A stretch of 64,000 bases of DNA from a bacterium UBP8_UBA817 (GTDB lineage Bacteria; Margulisbacteria; Marinamargulisbacteria; UBA817): assembly GCA_002296285.1 (NCBI GenBank), contig DBHX01000055.1, positions 8,736 through 72,735 on the forward strand, in the 5' to 3' direction. The position numbers and the translations under genes are program-made. The first letter of the stretch is position 1. Each line of letters opens with the position of its first letter. The notes below the pieces were generated by a model. That model had not been told where the DNA came from. It saw nothing but the letters and a program-made list of their open reading frames with translations, and did no database searches. Shown here piece after piece: positions 42,893 through 52,203 of the stretch.

Positions 42893-43711
42893 TTAGTTTG
42901 GGATTAATTTGTACAGGCCATGGATGGGAAGTCTCACCCATGGCGTTACCCATTGCAGGGTGGTGAGTGTTTGTTTCTTCCAATGAATTTTTTTGATATT
43001 AAGAATGAGTTGTTTGTTAATGCTTAAGGATTCATTGGTTGAAATGGTCATTCGTGATGGTTGTGATCCCCCCGTCCATAAAGTGTCTTTATGATTTTTC
43101 TTATGAACGATTTCAGTACGGAATTGTTCGATTTGAAGTTTGACGGCATCGACTTTTTTTTGTTTTTTCAGCCAAATGGGGTCCAATACAAATGGTTTTC
43201 CAAATAATTGCCCATGAAGTTTTTCTAAAATGACATGTTCCATGTCAATGGTTAATGTTCCAATGGGGTGGCCATTTTCTGTGAATAACACTGCGTTGCC
43301 TTCAATGGATGCGATTATGGTTGTTTTTTTTGAGCTGAATTTAAACCTTTTATCGGGAGTATTGGCCGTTGTTTTTGACAATGACCAATGATCATTGGGT
43401 GAGTTTAACAACATTTCTCGAAAAATAAGCGCTTCATAAATACTTACTTGAATGCTTACTTCTTTGAGGAGTGAATGGGACAGTATTTTTCGTGGGGTTT
43501 TTTTTAATTCCAGAAAAATCTCATGGACATCGTTGATTTCTTTTCGCCATTCGTCTTGGGATATGTCATCAAAAATATCCATGGATGGGGCAATCCACCG
43601 GGCATACATTTCATCTGGGTCACTCAAATCAATAGATTCTGTGTCTTGGGAGATTGTTGGGTTATGTATTATGTGTTGTTGAGGAATATCAAATGCTGAA
43701 AATAGTTGCAT
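42893..43711 (-). CDS. Hypothetical protein (272 aa)
   Basis: No family is recognised. There is no signal peptide. The N-terminal half is acidic (ESIDLSDPDEMYARWIAP) and helical (EWRKEINDVHEIFLELKKT); the middle has beta-like stretches (TTIIASIEGNAVLFTENGHPIGTLTID) that read like a small folded domain; the C-terminus is basic and aromatic (IKKIHWKKQTLTTLQWVTPWVRLP). It lies 76 bp upstream of xseA on the same strand, so it could head that operon, and is divergent from pyrB across ~100 bp. Confidence 0.6.
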   Translation of the reverse strand: MQLFSAFDIPQQHIIHNPTISQDTESIDLSDPDEMYARWIAPSMDIFDDISQDEWRKEINDVHEIFLELKKTPRKILSHSLLKEVSIQVSIYEALIFREMLLNSPNDHWSLSKTTANTPDKRFKFSSKKTTIIASIEGNAVLFTENGHPIGTLTIDMEHVILEKLHGQLFGKPFVLDPIWLKKQKKVDAVKLQIEQFRTEIVHKKNHKDTLWTGGSQPSRMTISTNESLSINKQLILNIKKIHWKKQTLTTLQWVTPWVRLPIHGLYKLIPN

Positions 43712-43812
43712 GATGTTTAGTTTAAATGATGGATTGAAAGGGCGCTAGTGGGTCAATTTTTTGCACCTAAAAACTTGTTTATTTGAGTTGATTACACTAA
43801 CATGAAACTTTA

Positions 43813-44721
43813 ATGAGCAAACTTTTTAACCACTGCATTGGATTGCGTTTTTTAACAAAAGAATCAGTCGTTTCCATTTTAGATGAAGCAAAAAAAATCA
43901 AATCTGGCGATGTCATTGTTGATTTGAAGAATCAATCGGTTGTTCATGTATTTTTTGAGCCATCTACTCGAACTCGGTTATCATTTGAAATGGCGACCCA
44001 ACGTTGTCATGCGTTTCCCATGATGTTGGATGTTGAGACCAGCTCATTAACCAAAGGGGAATCGTTGGTGGATATGATGCGAAACATTGAATCTCTTGGG
44101 GCTCGTGCGGTGGTTGTGAGGCATTCAAATGGGGGGATCCCATATTTTATTAGTCAACAATTAGCCATTCCTGTTATTAACGCGGGCGATGGCTATCATG
44201 AGCATCCATCTCAAGGATTATTGGATCTTTTTACGTTGCAGGAGCGTTTGGGGGATTTGTCTGGCAAACACATTTTAATTTTGGGGGATATTATGCATTC
44301 TCGGGTGGCTAAATCCAATATCTGGGGGTTGTTATCCATGGGGGCAAAAGTGAGTGTTGCGGGTCCTCCAAATTTAGTGCCTGACTGTGTGAAAAAGTGG
44401 GGGGTTGACGTTTGTTTTAATCTCGATGATTGCTTGCCCAACGTTGACGCTGTCAATGTTCTTCGGATTCAGTTTGAACGACAGCATGGCATTGCGTTGC
44501 CTTCAATCCGGGAATATCGTGAGCAGTTTGGTTTAACTCAACAGCGACAGGAATTATTAAGTGATCATGCCATTGTGTTGCACCCAGGCCCAATTAATCG
44601 AGGCGTTGAGCTGGATTCTGATGTGGCTGATGGTAAAAAGAATGTGATTTTGGATCAAGTATCGAATGGTGTTTTTGTTCGAATGGCGATATTATCTTTG
44701 TTAATGGATGGTGCGTCATGA
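43813..44721 (+). CDS. pyrB: Aspartate carbamoyltransferase catalytic chain
   Basis: 302 residues, usual length. It transfers the carbamoyl group to aspartate in pyrimidine synthesis. The carbamoyl-phosphate loop STRTRLSFE (51-59), the KGES block around residue 84, HPSQGLLDLFT, ILGDIMHSRVAKSN and the late HPGPINRGVE are all in place, so it should be active. No pyrI is nearby. The stop overlaps the next start by 4 nt (ATGA), tying it to a dihydroorotase-like PyrC'. Confidence 0.97.
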   Translation: MSKLFNHCIGLRFLTKESVVSILDEAKKIKSGDVIVDLKNQSVVHVFFEPSTRTRLSFEMATQRCHAFPMMLDVETSSLTKGESLVDMMRNIESLGARAVVVRHSNGGIPYFISQQLAIPVINAGDGYHEHPSQGLLDLFTLQERLGDLSGKHILILGDIMHSRVAKSNIWGLLSMGAKVSVAGPPNLVPDCVKKWGVDVCFNLDDCLPNVDAVNVLRIQFERQHGIALPSIREYREQFGLTQQRQELLSDHAIVLHPGPINRGVELDSDVADGKKNVILDQVSNGVFVRMAILSLLMDGAS

Positions 44722-45947
44722 GTATTGCAATTGTTAATGGCAAGTTATTGGATGAGCAAAATAAAATTAATGTCCGCAACTTATTAATTCAAGGAAAAAA
44801 GATTACGGGTGTTGGGTACATTCCTGATGAGGATGAGGGGGCATTGGATGTGTTTGATGTGTCCCAATCCATGATTTTGCCCAGTACGTTTGACTTTTTT
44901 TCAATGCCTGAGGTTGGGGATATTGTTAAATATACCCATCGTATTCAGTCCAAAGGGATGCTGCATTTGGCCTATCTCCCCAATGATGCTTCGTGTGCAT
45001 TGGATCGTCCGGAGGACATTGCTCGGATGATTGATCAGCTTGGTGAAAATGCCGAGCGTGTGTCTTTTGTTGCTTGCGCGTCGAAGGCGAATGGTCCCAA
45101 TGAACTTTCTGAATTATCCATGTTGATTTCTGCGGGAGCGAAAGCCATTTATTTTGGCCGAATTATTGAAAATGAAACGTTGTTTAAACAAGCCTTAACT
45201 TATGTTGATATGATTGGTGTTCCCATTGTTTTTGGTCCCATGACAAAAATGGAGAAAAATGGGGCCCATTTAAATGCCGGGGCGACATCGTTTGAAATAG
45301 GTATTCGAGGGGAATCTGAAGATGATGAGCTAAGCTCTGTCCAATATGTTTTATCGATGTTGCAATCCCACCCAAATATTCCCATTCATTTTCAAAGTAT
45401 TTCATCCATTGCGGCGCTTCAATTGATTCATTCAATGAAACAACATCGATCAAATCTAAGTGTTGGTGTGTCTCCATTTCATCTGGTGTTTTCCGATGAG
45501 TATTTGAGTCACTATAATCAAAGATTGAAATTTAACCCCCCGCTCAGGTCATCTGAAACCATGCGGTTACTAAGAGAATCTTTAACGAATGGTATGGTGG
45601 ACCATTTAACCTCGCTTCATCATCCAACGCTTGGGGATTCGCAAGAAAAGTCTTTTTTTGATCATTCATTTGGCTCTGAAACCATTGATTCTTTTTTTCA
45701 GGTGGTGTCACATTGTTTGGTGGAAAGTCAATTATCATTGGATTATTATCACTCTCTTTTATCATGTCCCCAATCATTATCCTTGGTTCAGCCATTGGTG
45801 TTGGGGCTCAATTCAAACGCGTCGTTTATTGTTTTAAAAGCTGTGGCTGAGTCATTGCAATCTCATGTGTTGTTTGGTGATATTGAGTTTGAATTGCAGG
45901 GGGGCGTTCAAGTGATTATGAAAGATGGGGAGTTGATGAACACATGA
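44718..45947 (+). CDS. Dihydroorotase-like protein lacking the metal site (PyrC')
   Basis: A 409-residue amidohydrolase-fold protein of the dihydroorotase family. At the usual PGLIDxHxH strand it reads LPSTFDFFSMP (residues 54-64), so the two His ligands are replaced by Phe61 and Met63. The later TPHHL block reads SPFHLVFS and the DHAPH block VDHLTSLHHP. Loss of the HxH pair predicts no catalysis. In several bacteria an inactive PyrC' forms a complex needed to hold active PyrB; the 4-nt overlap with pyrB fits that role. A true PyrC must then be encoded elsewhere. It also overlaps dnaX by 4 nt. Confidence 0.85.
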   Translation: MSIAIVNGKLLDEQNKINVRNLLIQGKKITGVGYIPDEDEGALDVFDVSQSMILPSTFDFFSMPEVGDIVKYTHRIQSKGMLHLAYLPNDASCALDRPEDIARMIDQLGENAERVSFVACASKANGPNELSELSMLISAGAKAIYFGRIIENETLFKQALTYVDMIGVPIVFGPMTKMEKNGAHLNAGATSFEIGIRGESEDDELSSVQYVLSMLQSHPNIPIHFQSISSIAALQLIHSMKQHRSNLSVGVSPFHLVFSDEYLSHYNQRLKFNPPLRSSETMRLLRESLTNGMVDHLTSLHHPTLGDSQEKSFFDHSFGSETIDSFFQVVSHCLVESQLSLDYYHSLLSCPQSLSLVQPLVLGLNSNASFIVLKAVAESLQSHVLFGDIEFELQGGVQVIMKDGELMNT

Positions 45948-47518
45948 CGTATCAAACCTTGTATCGAAAGTATCGCTCCAATGATTTGTCCGAATTGGTT
46001 GGGCAATCGCACATTATTCAAACGTTAAATAATGCACTGGCTCATGATCGATTGTGTCATGCTTATATTTTTTCCGGGCCACGTGGCACTGGAAAAACAT
46101 CAACGGCTCGTATCCTCGCGAAAATGGTCAATAAAACTACGGATAATGTTAATGATTGTCAAATTTGTCAAAAAATTGCCAAAGGGTTGTGTGTGGATGT
46201 GATCGAGATTGATGCAGCGTCGCATACGGGCGTGGATCACATGAGACAGTTAACCGAGCAAGTTCAATTTCTTCCAGTTGAGGCTAAATACAAGGTCTTT
46301 ATCATTGATGAGGTTCATATGTTGTCAACGGGTGCTTTTAATGCGCTATTAAAGACATTGGAAGAGCCGCCTAAAAATGTATTGTTTATTTTAGCAACAA
46401 CTGAATTAAATAAAATTCCAGCGACGATTCAATCGAGGTCTCAGACATTGCATTTTCGCTTGTTGGATGCCGATCAAATCAAGTCCCATGTATCAACGGT
46501 CTGTGAGAAAGAATCGTTTTCAATTGAACCGGCGGCATTAAACCGATTGGTTCAGGTGGCCAATGGCGGCATGCGGGATGCATTATCATTGTTGGACCAG
46601 CTCATGAGCATTAGCTCATCAACGCATATTTCCTTATCCGATATTACCGAATTATTGGGGTCTTTGGATGAATCTGAGATGTTGAATTTTTTATCACAAT
46701 GTTTTGATTTTCAACCTCAGGCATACCATTTGCTGAAAGATTATATGGACCAGGGCATGGATGTATTTCAGTTGTATGATGATCTTGTTAGTTACCTGCA
46801 TCGTGAGTTGCTGGTGAATGACTCTCATTCTTTTTCAATTTCAAATGCACAACTATCGATATGGCTGCATTGGTTTTGTGATCAAATCACGTATTTAAAA
46901 AATACCCCAACGCCCGGGATTGCTGCCCAAGTGGCACTATATTCAAAGATTCATGCGAAAGCCGTTATTCAGGAACCTGTGATTATTTCCCCCGTGTCTA
47001 ATCCGCGGCCGGAAAGGACGGTGGTGCAAAAAGAGCCCCCCCCACAACCCATTCCTGAGTCTAAATCAAGCCCTCAATCTGAATCAGAAGCTCCAATTAA
47101 TTCTGAAAAATCTCCAGTACAATCATCGGTTTCATTGCCAAAGCAATCGTCAGATTCTAAGGCGGTATGTGCACGAGTATTGGCTACCCTTGCCAATGAG
47201 TTTCAAGTGTTAAAGCCAGTATTAAGTAAGGCCACACTGCTTGAAAATGACAATACCCTTTGTTTGGTTTTGGAAGAGACGTATCAGTTTTTTCAAAAGA
47301 AATTAAATGAGGAAAAATTTAAAGTTCGTTTTCTTGAATTATACAATGACTTATCGACTCAAACTGTATCAAAATGGTTGGTAACCTCGGATGTGAATCA
47401 AATCTATCAGACGGAGAAAGTGAATGAAATTGAGGTGTCTAACTCACCATCGACGTCGATACAATCCAAAACAATTAATCAAATCATTGAAATGTTTGAG
47501 GCCCAAGTAATAAAATAA
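45944..47518 (+). CDS. dnaX: DNA polymerase III subunit gamma/tau
   Basis: 524 residues. This is the AAA+ clamp-loader subunit. The N-terminus MTYQTLYRKYRSNDLSELVGQ is diagnostic; Walker A GPRGTGKTS is at 45-53, the Walker B region FIIDEVHMLS near 120, and sensor 1 in LATTEL. The zinc module seems reduced: C72 and C75 plus C83 are seen but the first Cys of the usual four is missing. The SRC motif reads SRSQ. Residues ~345-405 are a Pro/Ser/Glu-rich linker, followed by a tau-like C-terminal domain. No obvious A6G slippery site for a gamma form was noticed. Confidence 0.96.
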   Translation: MTYQTLYRKYRSNDLSELVGQSHIIQTLNNALAHDRLCHAYIFSGPRGTGKTSTARILAKMVNKTTDNVNDCQICQKIAKGLCVDVIEIDAASHTGVDHMRQLTEQVQFLPVEAKYKVFIIDEVHMLSTGAFNALLKTLEEPPKNVLFILATTELNKIPATIQSRSQTLHFRLLDADQIKSHVSTVCEKESFSIEPAALNRLVQVANGGMRDALSLLDQLMSISSSTHISLSDITELLGSLDESEMLNFLSQCFDFQPQAYHLLKDYMDQGMDVFQLYDDLVSYLHRELLVNDSHSFSISNAQLSIWLHWFCDQITYLKNTPTPGIAAQVALYSKIHAKAVIQEPVIISPVSNPRPERTVVQKEPPPQPIPESKSSPQSESEAPINSEKSPVQSSVSLPKQSSDSKAVCARVLATLANEFQVLKPVLSKATLLENDNTLCLVLEETYQFFQKKLNEEKFKVRFLELYNDLSTQTVSKWLVTSDVNQIYQTEKVNEIEVSNSPSTSIQSKTINQIIEMFEAQVIK

Positions 47519-47539
47519 TAAAAAAAGGAGCAAATAATT

Positions 47540-47872
47540 ATGTTAGAAAAATTTAAAAATATGGGAAAAGCACTTAAGGAAGCCCAAAATATGAAGGGAA
47601 TGATGGAGGAAGTCCAAAAAGAATTGGAAAAAAGTGTGATTCCAATCACTGAAATGGGTGGGAAAATTAAGATTGAGATTACGGGAGAACTTCAAGTGGT
47701 TAAGTTTGAAATGGATCCGTCATTATTTACCCAAGATCAAAAATCAAATGTTGAGTCTGCCATCAAGCAAGGCTTCTCAAAGGCCATTAAGCAAGCCAAA
47801 GACTTAGCAACCAATAAGTTGCAATCGGTCACTGGTGGATTGTTTTCTGGTGGGCTTGGCACTGGTGCATGA
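47540..47872 (+). CDS. ybaB: YbaB/EbfC-family nucleoid-associated protein
   Basis: 110 residues. This is a small dimeric DNA-binding protein; MLEKFKNMGKALKEAQNMKGMMEEVQKEL and the later EITGELQVVKFEMDPSLF are typical, with a Gly-rich C-terminus (GGLFSGGLGTGA). AAAAAAGGAG precedes the ATG. The order dnaX-ybaB-recR is one of the most conserved in bacteria. Confidence 0.95.
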   Translation: MLEKFKNMGKALKEAQNMKGMMEEVQKELEKSVIPITEMGGKIKIEITGELQVVKFEMDPSLFTQDQKSNVESAIKQGFSKAIKQAKDLATNKLQSVTGGLFSGGLGTGA

Positions 47873-48485
47873 TGACTCCTTTGGTCAGCATGATTCACGA
47901 TTTCCACTCGACGATTTAATTCAGCATTTTTCTTTTTACAAAGGCATTGGTGCAAAAACAGCTCAACGATTGGCGTTGGAGACCATTATGTTGTCCCCTG
48001 AAAAAGTCCAATTGTTTGCAAACTCTTTGGTTGAAACAAAAAAGAATATTAAGTTTTGTTCCGAGTGTTTCTATTTAACGTTGCAAGAACAATGTCATAT
48101 TTGTTTGGATGCTACGCGTGCTCGAGATACCGTGTGTGTTGTCTCTGAGCCCAAAGATGTGTTGAGTATTGATCAGTCAAAATCCTACAATGGATTATTT
48201 CATGTATTGGGGGGTGTTATTTCGCCATTGGATGGCATGTATCCTGAGGCATTGCGATTTAAAGAGCTTCAGGATCGACTATCAAAGGGGGTAATTAAGG
48301 ATGTTATTCTTGCACTTAATCCCACGGTTGAAGGGGATACGACCAGTTTGTATTTGCAAGAATTGTTGTCTCGAACGTCGGTGAATTTATTTAAATTGGC
48401 TCAAGGAATTCCGATTGGATCTGACGTGGCCTATTTGGATGAGGTGACCATTGATCGAGCATTCGAAGGGAAGCAAAAACTATGA
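47865..48485 (+). CDS. recR: Recombination mediator RecR
   Basis: From GTG 47865 the protein has 206 residues, close to the usual 200; an in-frame ATG at 47835 would overlap ybaB by 38 nt. RecR loads RecA at gaps together with RecF/RecO. Helix-hairpin-helix FYKGIGAKTAQRLALE, the zinc finger CSECFYLTLQEQCHIC and the TOPRIM segment VCVVSEPKDVLSID with YNGLFHVLGGVISPLDGM are intact. It overlaps ybaB by 8 nt and the next gene by 4 nt. Confidence 0.94.
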   Translation: MHDDSFGQHDSRFPLDDLIQHFSFYKGIGAKTAQRLALETIMLSPEKVQLFANSLVETKKNIKFCSECFYLTLQEQCHICLDATRARDTVCVVSEPKDVLSIDQSKSYNGLFHVLGGVISPLDGMYPEALRFKELQDRLSKGVIKDVILALNPTVEGDTTSLYLQELLSRTSVNLFKLAQGIPIGSDVAYLDEVTIDRAFEGKQKL

Positions 48486-50020
48486 TGGATGAAAAAATTA
48501 TTCATTTTGAAGAAGACATACAACGATTACTATCCATTTTACCAGATAAAATTCAATCGTATCTAAGATCGCATGCCGAGTTAAATCAATTGTATGAAAT
48601 TGTGATGGATATAGGGCATCCTCCGTCGATTCGATTTGATGGGAAGCACGAGCGTTTAACCTCATTTTCAGATGTGTCTCAGGAAGATTTGGATCATGTG
48701 GTGTCTCAAATTGGTGAGTTTAATTCTGATAACCGTGCGGGGATTGAGCGCACATTGCATCGAATTTCTGCGATTCGAAATCGTCAGAACAAAATTTTAG
48801 GTTTATCCATTCGTGTTGGAAGAGCGGTGATTGGCTCAACTCAACTCATTGAAGATTTAATTTCAGAGGGTAAAAACTTATTGATTTTAGGGCCTCCGGG
48901 GGTTGGTAAAACCACGAAGCTGCGTGAAGCTGCACGCTATTTGTCGATTGAATCTGATCGTCGGGTGATGGTCATTGACACATCCAATGAGATTGGTGGT
49001 GAAGGTGATATTCCACATCCAGGCATTGGGTATGCGCGTCGGATGCAAGTGTTGTCCCCTGAAATTCAAGATAAAGTGATGATCGAAGCCGTAGAAAATC
49101 ATACGCCCCAAGTCATTGTTGTGGATGAAATTGGTACTGAGTTAGAATCCAAGGCGGCGCGAACCATTGCTGAGCGTGGTGTTCAATTAATTGGTACGGC
49201 GCATGGCGATGATTTTGTGAATGTTTTAAAAAATCCAACATTATCGGATTTATTGGGTGGCATTCAGTCCGTTATTCTCGGGGATGAAGAGGCGAAGATG
49301 CGAGGAACTCAAAAGACGGTGTTGGAACGAAAAGCCCATCCGACCTTTGATTTTATTGTTGAAATTAAACATCGTCACAGTGTTTCGGTGTATAAAGATG
49401 TGGCCAAGGTGGTAGATTTATATCTTCGTGGTGAAGATTACAAGCCTGAGATACGTCAAATTGATCAGGGAGAAATTGTAAAAGAAGAAGAAAATATTTA
49501 CTGGTCCGATGAGTTTGATGCGGGGATTCATTATTCACCGGATACAATAACCAATATTTTTCCATTTGCCATTAATCGTGATAAATTATTTTCGGCCATA
49601 CGCGACTTAAATGTTGCCGCTGATATTTCTCATACGATTGCCCAAGCGGATTTATTAATTACGACGCAATCGCAAGTGAAATCCAATCAAAAAGTAAAGC
49701 AATTGTTGAAAGGGCATCGCATTCCTGTGCATGTAATTAAGTCCAATTCTCAAAAATGTTTGCAGGAATTTTTAAGGGAATATTTTCAGTTGGATCAATC
49801 AGATGAAGCCATTCATGATGATATTATTAATGAAATTAATAGCATTTGTGACCGTGTGATTGCTGAAAAACGAGCCTTTGATGCGGCGCCGCGCAATTCA
49901 TATCAACGTCGTTTGCAGCATGGGATTGCTTCTGAGCGAAATTTAAGCTCATTAAGTATTGGTGAGGAGCCAAATCGGCGAGTTCGAGTGTATCCTCAAT
50001 TGTCGCCCAATAAAAAGTAA
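48482..50020 (+). CDS. Ycf45/SpoIIIAA-like P-loop ATPase with C-terminal R3H-like domain
   Basis: 512 residues. The N-terminal region has LPDKIQSYLRSHAELNQLYEIVMDIGHPPSIRF. The ATPase core carries Walker A GPPGVGKTT (137-145) and the SpoIIIAA-type blocks VMVIDTSNEIGGEGDIPHPGIG, VIVVDEIGTELESKAARTIAERG and LIGTAHG. The tail SYQRRLQHGIASERNLSSLSIGEEPNRRV fits the R3H-like nucleic-acid-binding domain seen in cyanobacterial and plastid Ycf45 proteins. Function is not established; secretion-type ATPase ancestry plus R3H suggests nucleic-acid work. It lies between recR and tmk with 4-nt and 2-bp junctions, so it belongs to a DNA-metabolism unit. Confidence 0.88.
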   Translation: MMDEKIIHFEEDIQRLLSILPDKIQSYLRSHAELNQLYEIVMDIGHPPSIRFDGKHERLTSFSDVSQEDLDHVVSQIGEFNSDNRAGIERTLHRISAIRNRQNKILGLSIRVGRAVIGSTQLIEDLISEGKNLLILGPPGVGKTTKLREAARYLSIESDRRVMVIDTSNEIGGEGDIPHPGIGYARRMQVLSPEIQDKVMIEAVENHTPQVIVVDEIGTELESKAARTIAERGVQLIGTAHGDDFVNVLKNPTLSDLLGGIQSVILGDEEAKMRGTQKTVLERKAHPTFDFIVEIKHRHSVSVYKDVAKVVDLYLRGEDYKPEIRQIDQGEIVKEEENIYWSDEFDAGIHYSPDTITNIFPFAINRDKLFSAIRDLNVAADISHTIAQADLLITTQSQVKSNQKVKQLLKGHRIPVHVIKSNSQKCLQEFLREYFQLDQSDEAIHDDIINEINSICDRVIAEKRAFDAAPRNSYQRRLQHGIASERNLSSLSIGEEPNRRVRVYPQLSPNKK

Positions 50021-50022
50021 TC

Positions 50023-50640
50023 ATGTTTATCACGTTTGAAGGTATTGAGGGTTCTGGAAAATCAACACAGCGAAAGCGTTTATTGCAATGGTTGGATCAG
50101 CAAAACATATCGTATATTTCAACCCGAGAGCCTGGGGGAACTGGGGTGGGGCATGTACTAAGAGATTTATTATTGTCCAATACCTCGTCTATTGTTTCTA
50201 ATCGTACCGAGCTTTTTTTGTTTGCGGCTGACCGATGTGAGCATTTGGCACAGGTCATTCGTCCAGCGTTGGCGCGTGGTGATTGGGTGATTTGTGATCG
50301 GTATGTTGATTCAACGTATGCCTATCAATGTGGTGGTCGAGAGCATAATGAACAGGATATTTTGGATATTATTCGACTGACCAATGCGATTGAGCCAGAT
50401 CTGACATTTCTATTGGATATGTCACCAGAAGAGGGGTTGCGTCGTGCGAAAGCGCGTGCGGATTTGGATCGGTTTGAAAATGAACAATTATCGTTTCATC
50501 AACGGGTACGCGAAGCGTATTTGAAAACAGCAACTAAACATCATCATCGATTTTCCATTATTCCTTCCGATGGACAATCCGTTGATGCTATATTTGATAT
50601 GATTGTAACAAAAATTAATGAGCGGAGGCAGATGGCATGA
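50023..50640 (+). CDS. tmk: Thymidylate kinase
   Basis: 205 residues. It phosphorylates dTMP to dTDP. P-loop EGIEGSGKST (6-15), STREPGGT, the DRY motif in VICDRYVDSTYAYQCGGR and the LID region RRAKARADLDRFENE are present. The stop overlaps dapB by 4 nt. Confidence 0.97.
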   Translation: MFITFEGIEGSGKSTQRKRLLQWLDQQNISYISTREPGGTGVGHVLRDLLLSNTSSIVSNRTELFLFAADRCEHLAQVIRPALARGDWVICDRYVDSTYAYQCGGREHNEQDILDIIRLTNAIEPDLTFLLDMSPEEGLRRAKARADLDRFENEQLSFHQRVREAYLKTATKHHHRFSIIPSDGQSVDAIFDMIVTKINERRQMA

Positions 50641-51380
50641 GCAAGGTAAAAGTAATTGTAAATGGTGCAAAAGGAAATATGGGGAAAGCATCGGTTCAAG
50701 CCATTGAAAATGATGGCGAGTTGGAGTGTGTTTCACAATGTGATGTTGGATCAAATTTAATGGATGAAATTGCATCCAAATCCCCGGATGTCATTTTAGA
50801 TTTTACGCATCCAAATGTTGTGTTCTCTAATACTAAGACCATTATTGAATCAGGCAAACGGGCGGTTGTTGGGACCACCGGTCTAACAGAAGTTCAGTTA
50901 AAAGAGTTGGATGAATTATCAAGAGCCAATAATACAGGTGTGTTGGTTTGCCCAAACTTTGCGATTGGTGCGGTTTTAATGATGCAGTTTGCGGCGCAGG
51001 CCTCAAAATATTTGCATGAAGTTGAAATTATTGAATACCATCATCCGTATAAAGCCGATGCCCCATCTGGGACAGCCATCAAAACAGTGGATATGATTCA
51101 TGATGTATCCCCAAATGTTAATGAACATTTTGGTGATTTTAAGCAAACTGAGCTTATTGAAGGCTCAAAAGGTGGGTATTACAAAAATGTTCCAATTCAT
51201 TCGGTTCGACTGGATAGTTATATTGCATCTCAGGAAGTGCTCATGGGATCTCCGGGGCAGCGCTTGACCATTCGTCACGATAGCATGGATCGCATGAGTT
51301 TTATGCCAGGGGTATGTTTGGCCATTAAAAAGTCAGTGGATGTTACGGGATTGGTCTACGGCTTAGAAAAAATACTGTAA
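50637..51380 (+). CDS. dapB: 4-hydroxy-tetrahydrodipicolinate reductase
   Basis: 247 residues. It reduces HTPA in lysine/meso-DAP synthesis. NAD(P)-binding VNGAKGNMGKA, then VVGTTGL, the catalytic EIIEYHHPYKADAPSGTA (paired His and Lys) and GSPGQRLTIRHDSMDR are visible. Presence of dapB and asd in this window fits a DAP-type peptidoglycan. It ends the plus-strand run that started at pyrB; the next gene is convergent. Confidence 0.97.
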   Translation: MSKVKVIVNGAKGNMGKASVQAIENDGELECVSQCDVGSNLMDEIASKSPDVILDFTHPNVVFSNTKTIIESGKRAVVGTTGLTEVQLKELDELSRANNTGVLVCPNFAIGAVLMMQFAAQASKYLHEVEIIEYHHPYKADAPSGTAIKTVDMIHDVSPNVNEHFGDFKQTELIEGSKGGYYKNVPIHSVRLDSYIASQEVLMGSPGQRLTIRHDSMDRMSFMPGVCLAIKKSVDVTGLVYGLEKIL

Positions 51381-51437
51381 GCAAATATTCTTTTATTCGG
51401 TTTGTTTGGGTTTGTAGTTAATGCTTTGAATGCATGC

Positions 51438-52094
51438 CTACGGAACCAATACCGCACTCACTATTCGGTTTCTTAAGGAGTTACGATAAATGCTTTGGAA
51501 TGTTTTTGGATTGCTCTTTATATGCTGATACAGGTCATTTAACTTTAAGGAACGGGCACTGGTTAAACCGGCCGCAGTATCGAATCCATTCGCTATCAGT
51601 CCGCTGAATAAAAATTGTGTTCCTAGTGATTGCATCCAATGATGATTAGAATTATATGACGTGCTGACCCCAGCCCAGTAGCAGGTTTCTCGGCATATTA
51701 ATGGGATGATTAATGCCGAGGTTCTTGGATTTTTTGTAATGTGGTGCCGAGTGAAATACTCCATCATCAAGGGGCCCGTTGCAGCCATGAACGGAATGGC
51801 CATTTTTAACGGTTTGGATGGTGGGGATACACTTGATGCAATGTGACCACTGGTATTTGAAAGAACAAACCCAATGCCATACTGTGCAATTCCGTACTTT
51901 GAAATGGTTGCTTTGGGCCCTGCTTGAGTGATGGATTTTTGAATCAGTGGCCATAGACCGATGAGTGAGTCGAAAATCCCAGCCAATGCAGCGCATTTGA
52001 TTTCGGAATGTTTGCTTTTTTGGATGTTTCGAAGTTGATTACCAGCCCAGCTTTTATTGTATAAATCATCGATTCTACTTTGAATAGCTTTCAT
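51438..52094 (-). CDS. Hypothetical membrane-associated protein (218 aa)
   Basis: No clear family. The protein has moderately hydrophobic helices (AALAGIFDSLIGLWPLI, AIPFMAATGPLMMEY, SALIIPLICRETCYWAG, TQFLFSGLIANGFDTAAGL). Some text is reminiscent of the mitochondrial-carrier pattern: IDDLYNKSWAGNQLRN before a helix ending in PLIQKS, IPLICRETCYWAGVS, and NGFDTAAGL before LYQ...YRNSLRNRI. The key PxD motif is not intact, so this remains a weak resemblance. It is convergent with dapB (57-bp gap) and divergent from the methyltransferase gene. Confidence 0.55.
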   Translation of the reverse strand: MKAIQSRIDDLYNKSWAGNQLRNIQKSKHSEIKCAALAGIFDSLIGLWPLIQKSITQAGPKATISKYGIAQYGIGFVLSNTSGHIASSVSPPSKPLKMAIPFMAATGPLMMEYFTRHHITKNPRTSALIIPLICRETCYWAGVSTSYNSNHHWMQSLGTQFLFSGLIANGFDTAAGLTSARSLKLNDLYQHIKSNPKTFQSIYRNSLRNRIVSAVLVP

Positions 52095-52203
52095 GTGAAA
52101 TTGATCTTAATCTACGTTAATTTATTTAATTCTTTAAATATTTTTTTAATTGCAAGATGATGATTGAGATGAGTGTTTTGATGGGGTATGATGGATTCAT
52201 ATC

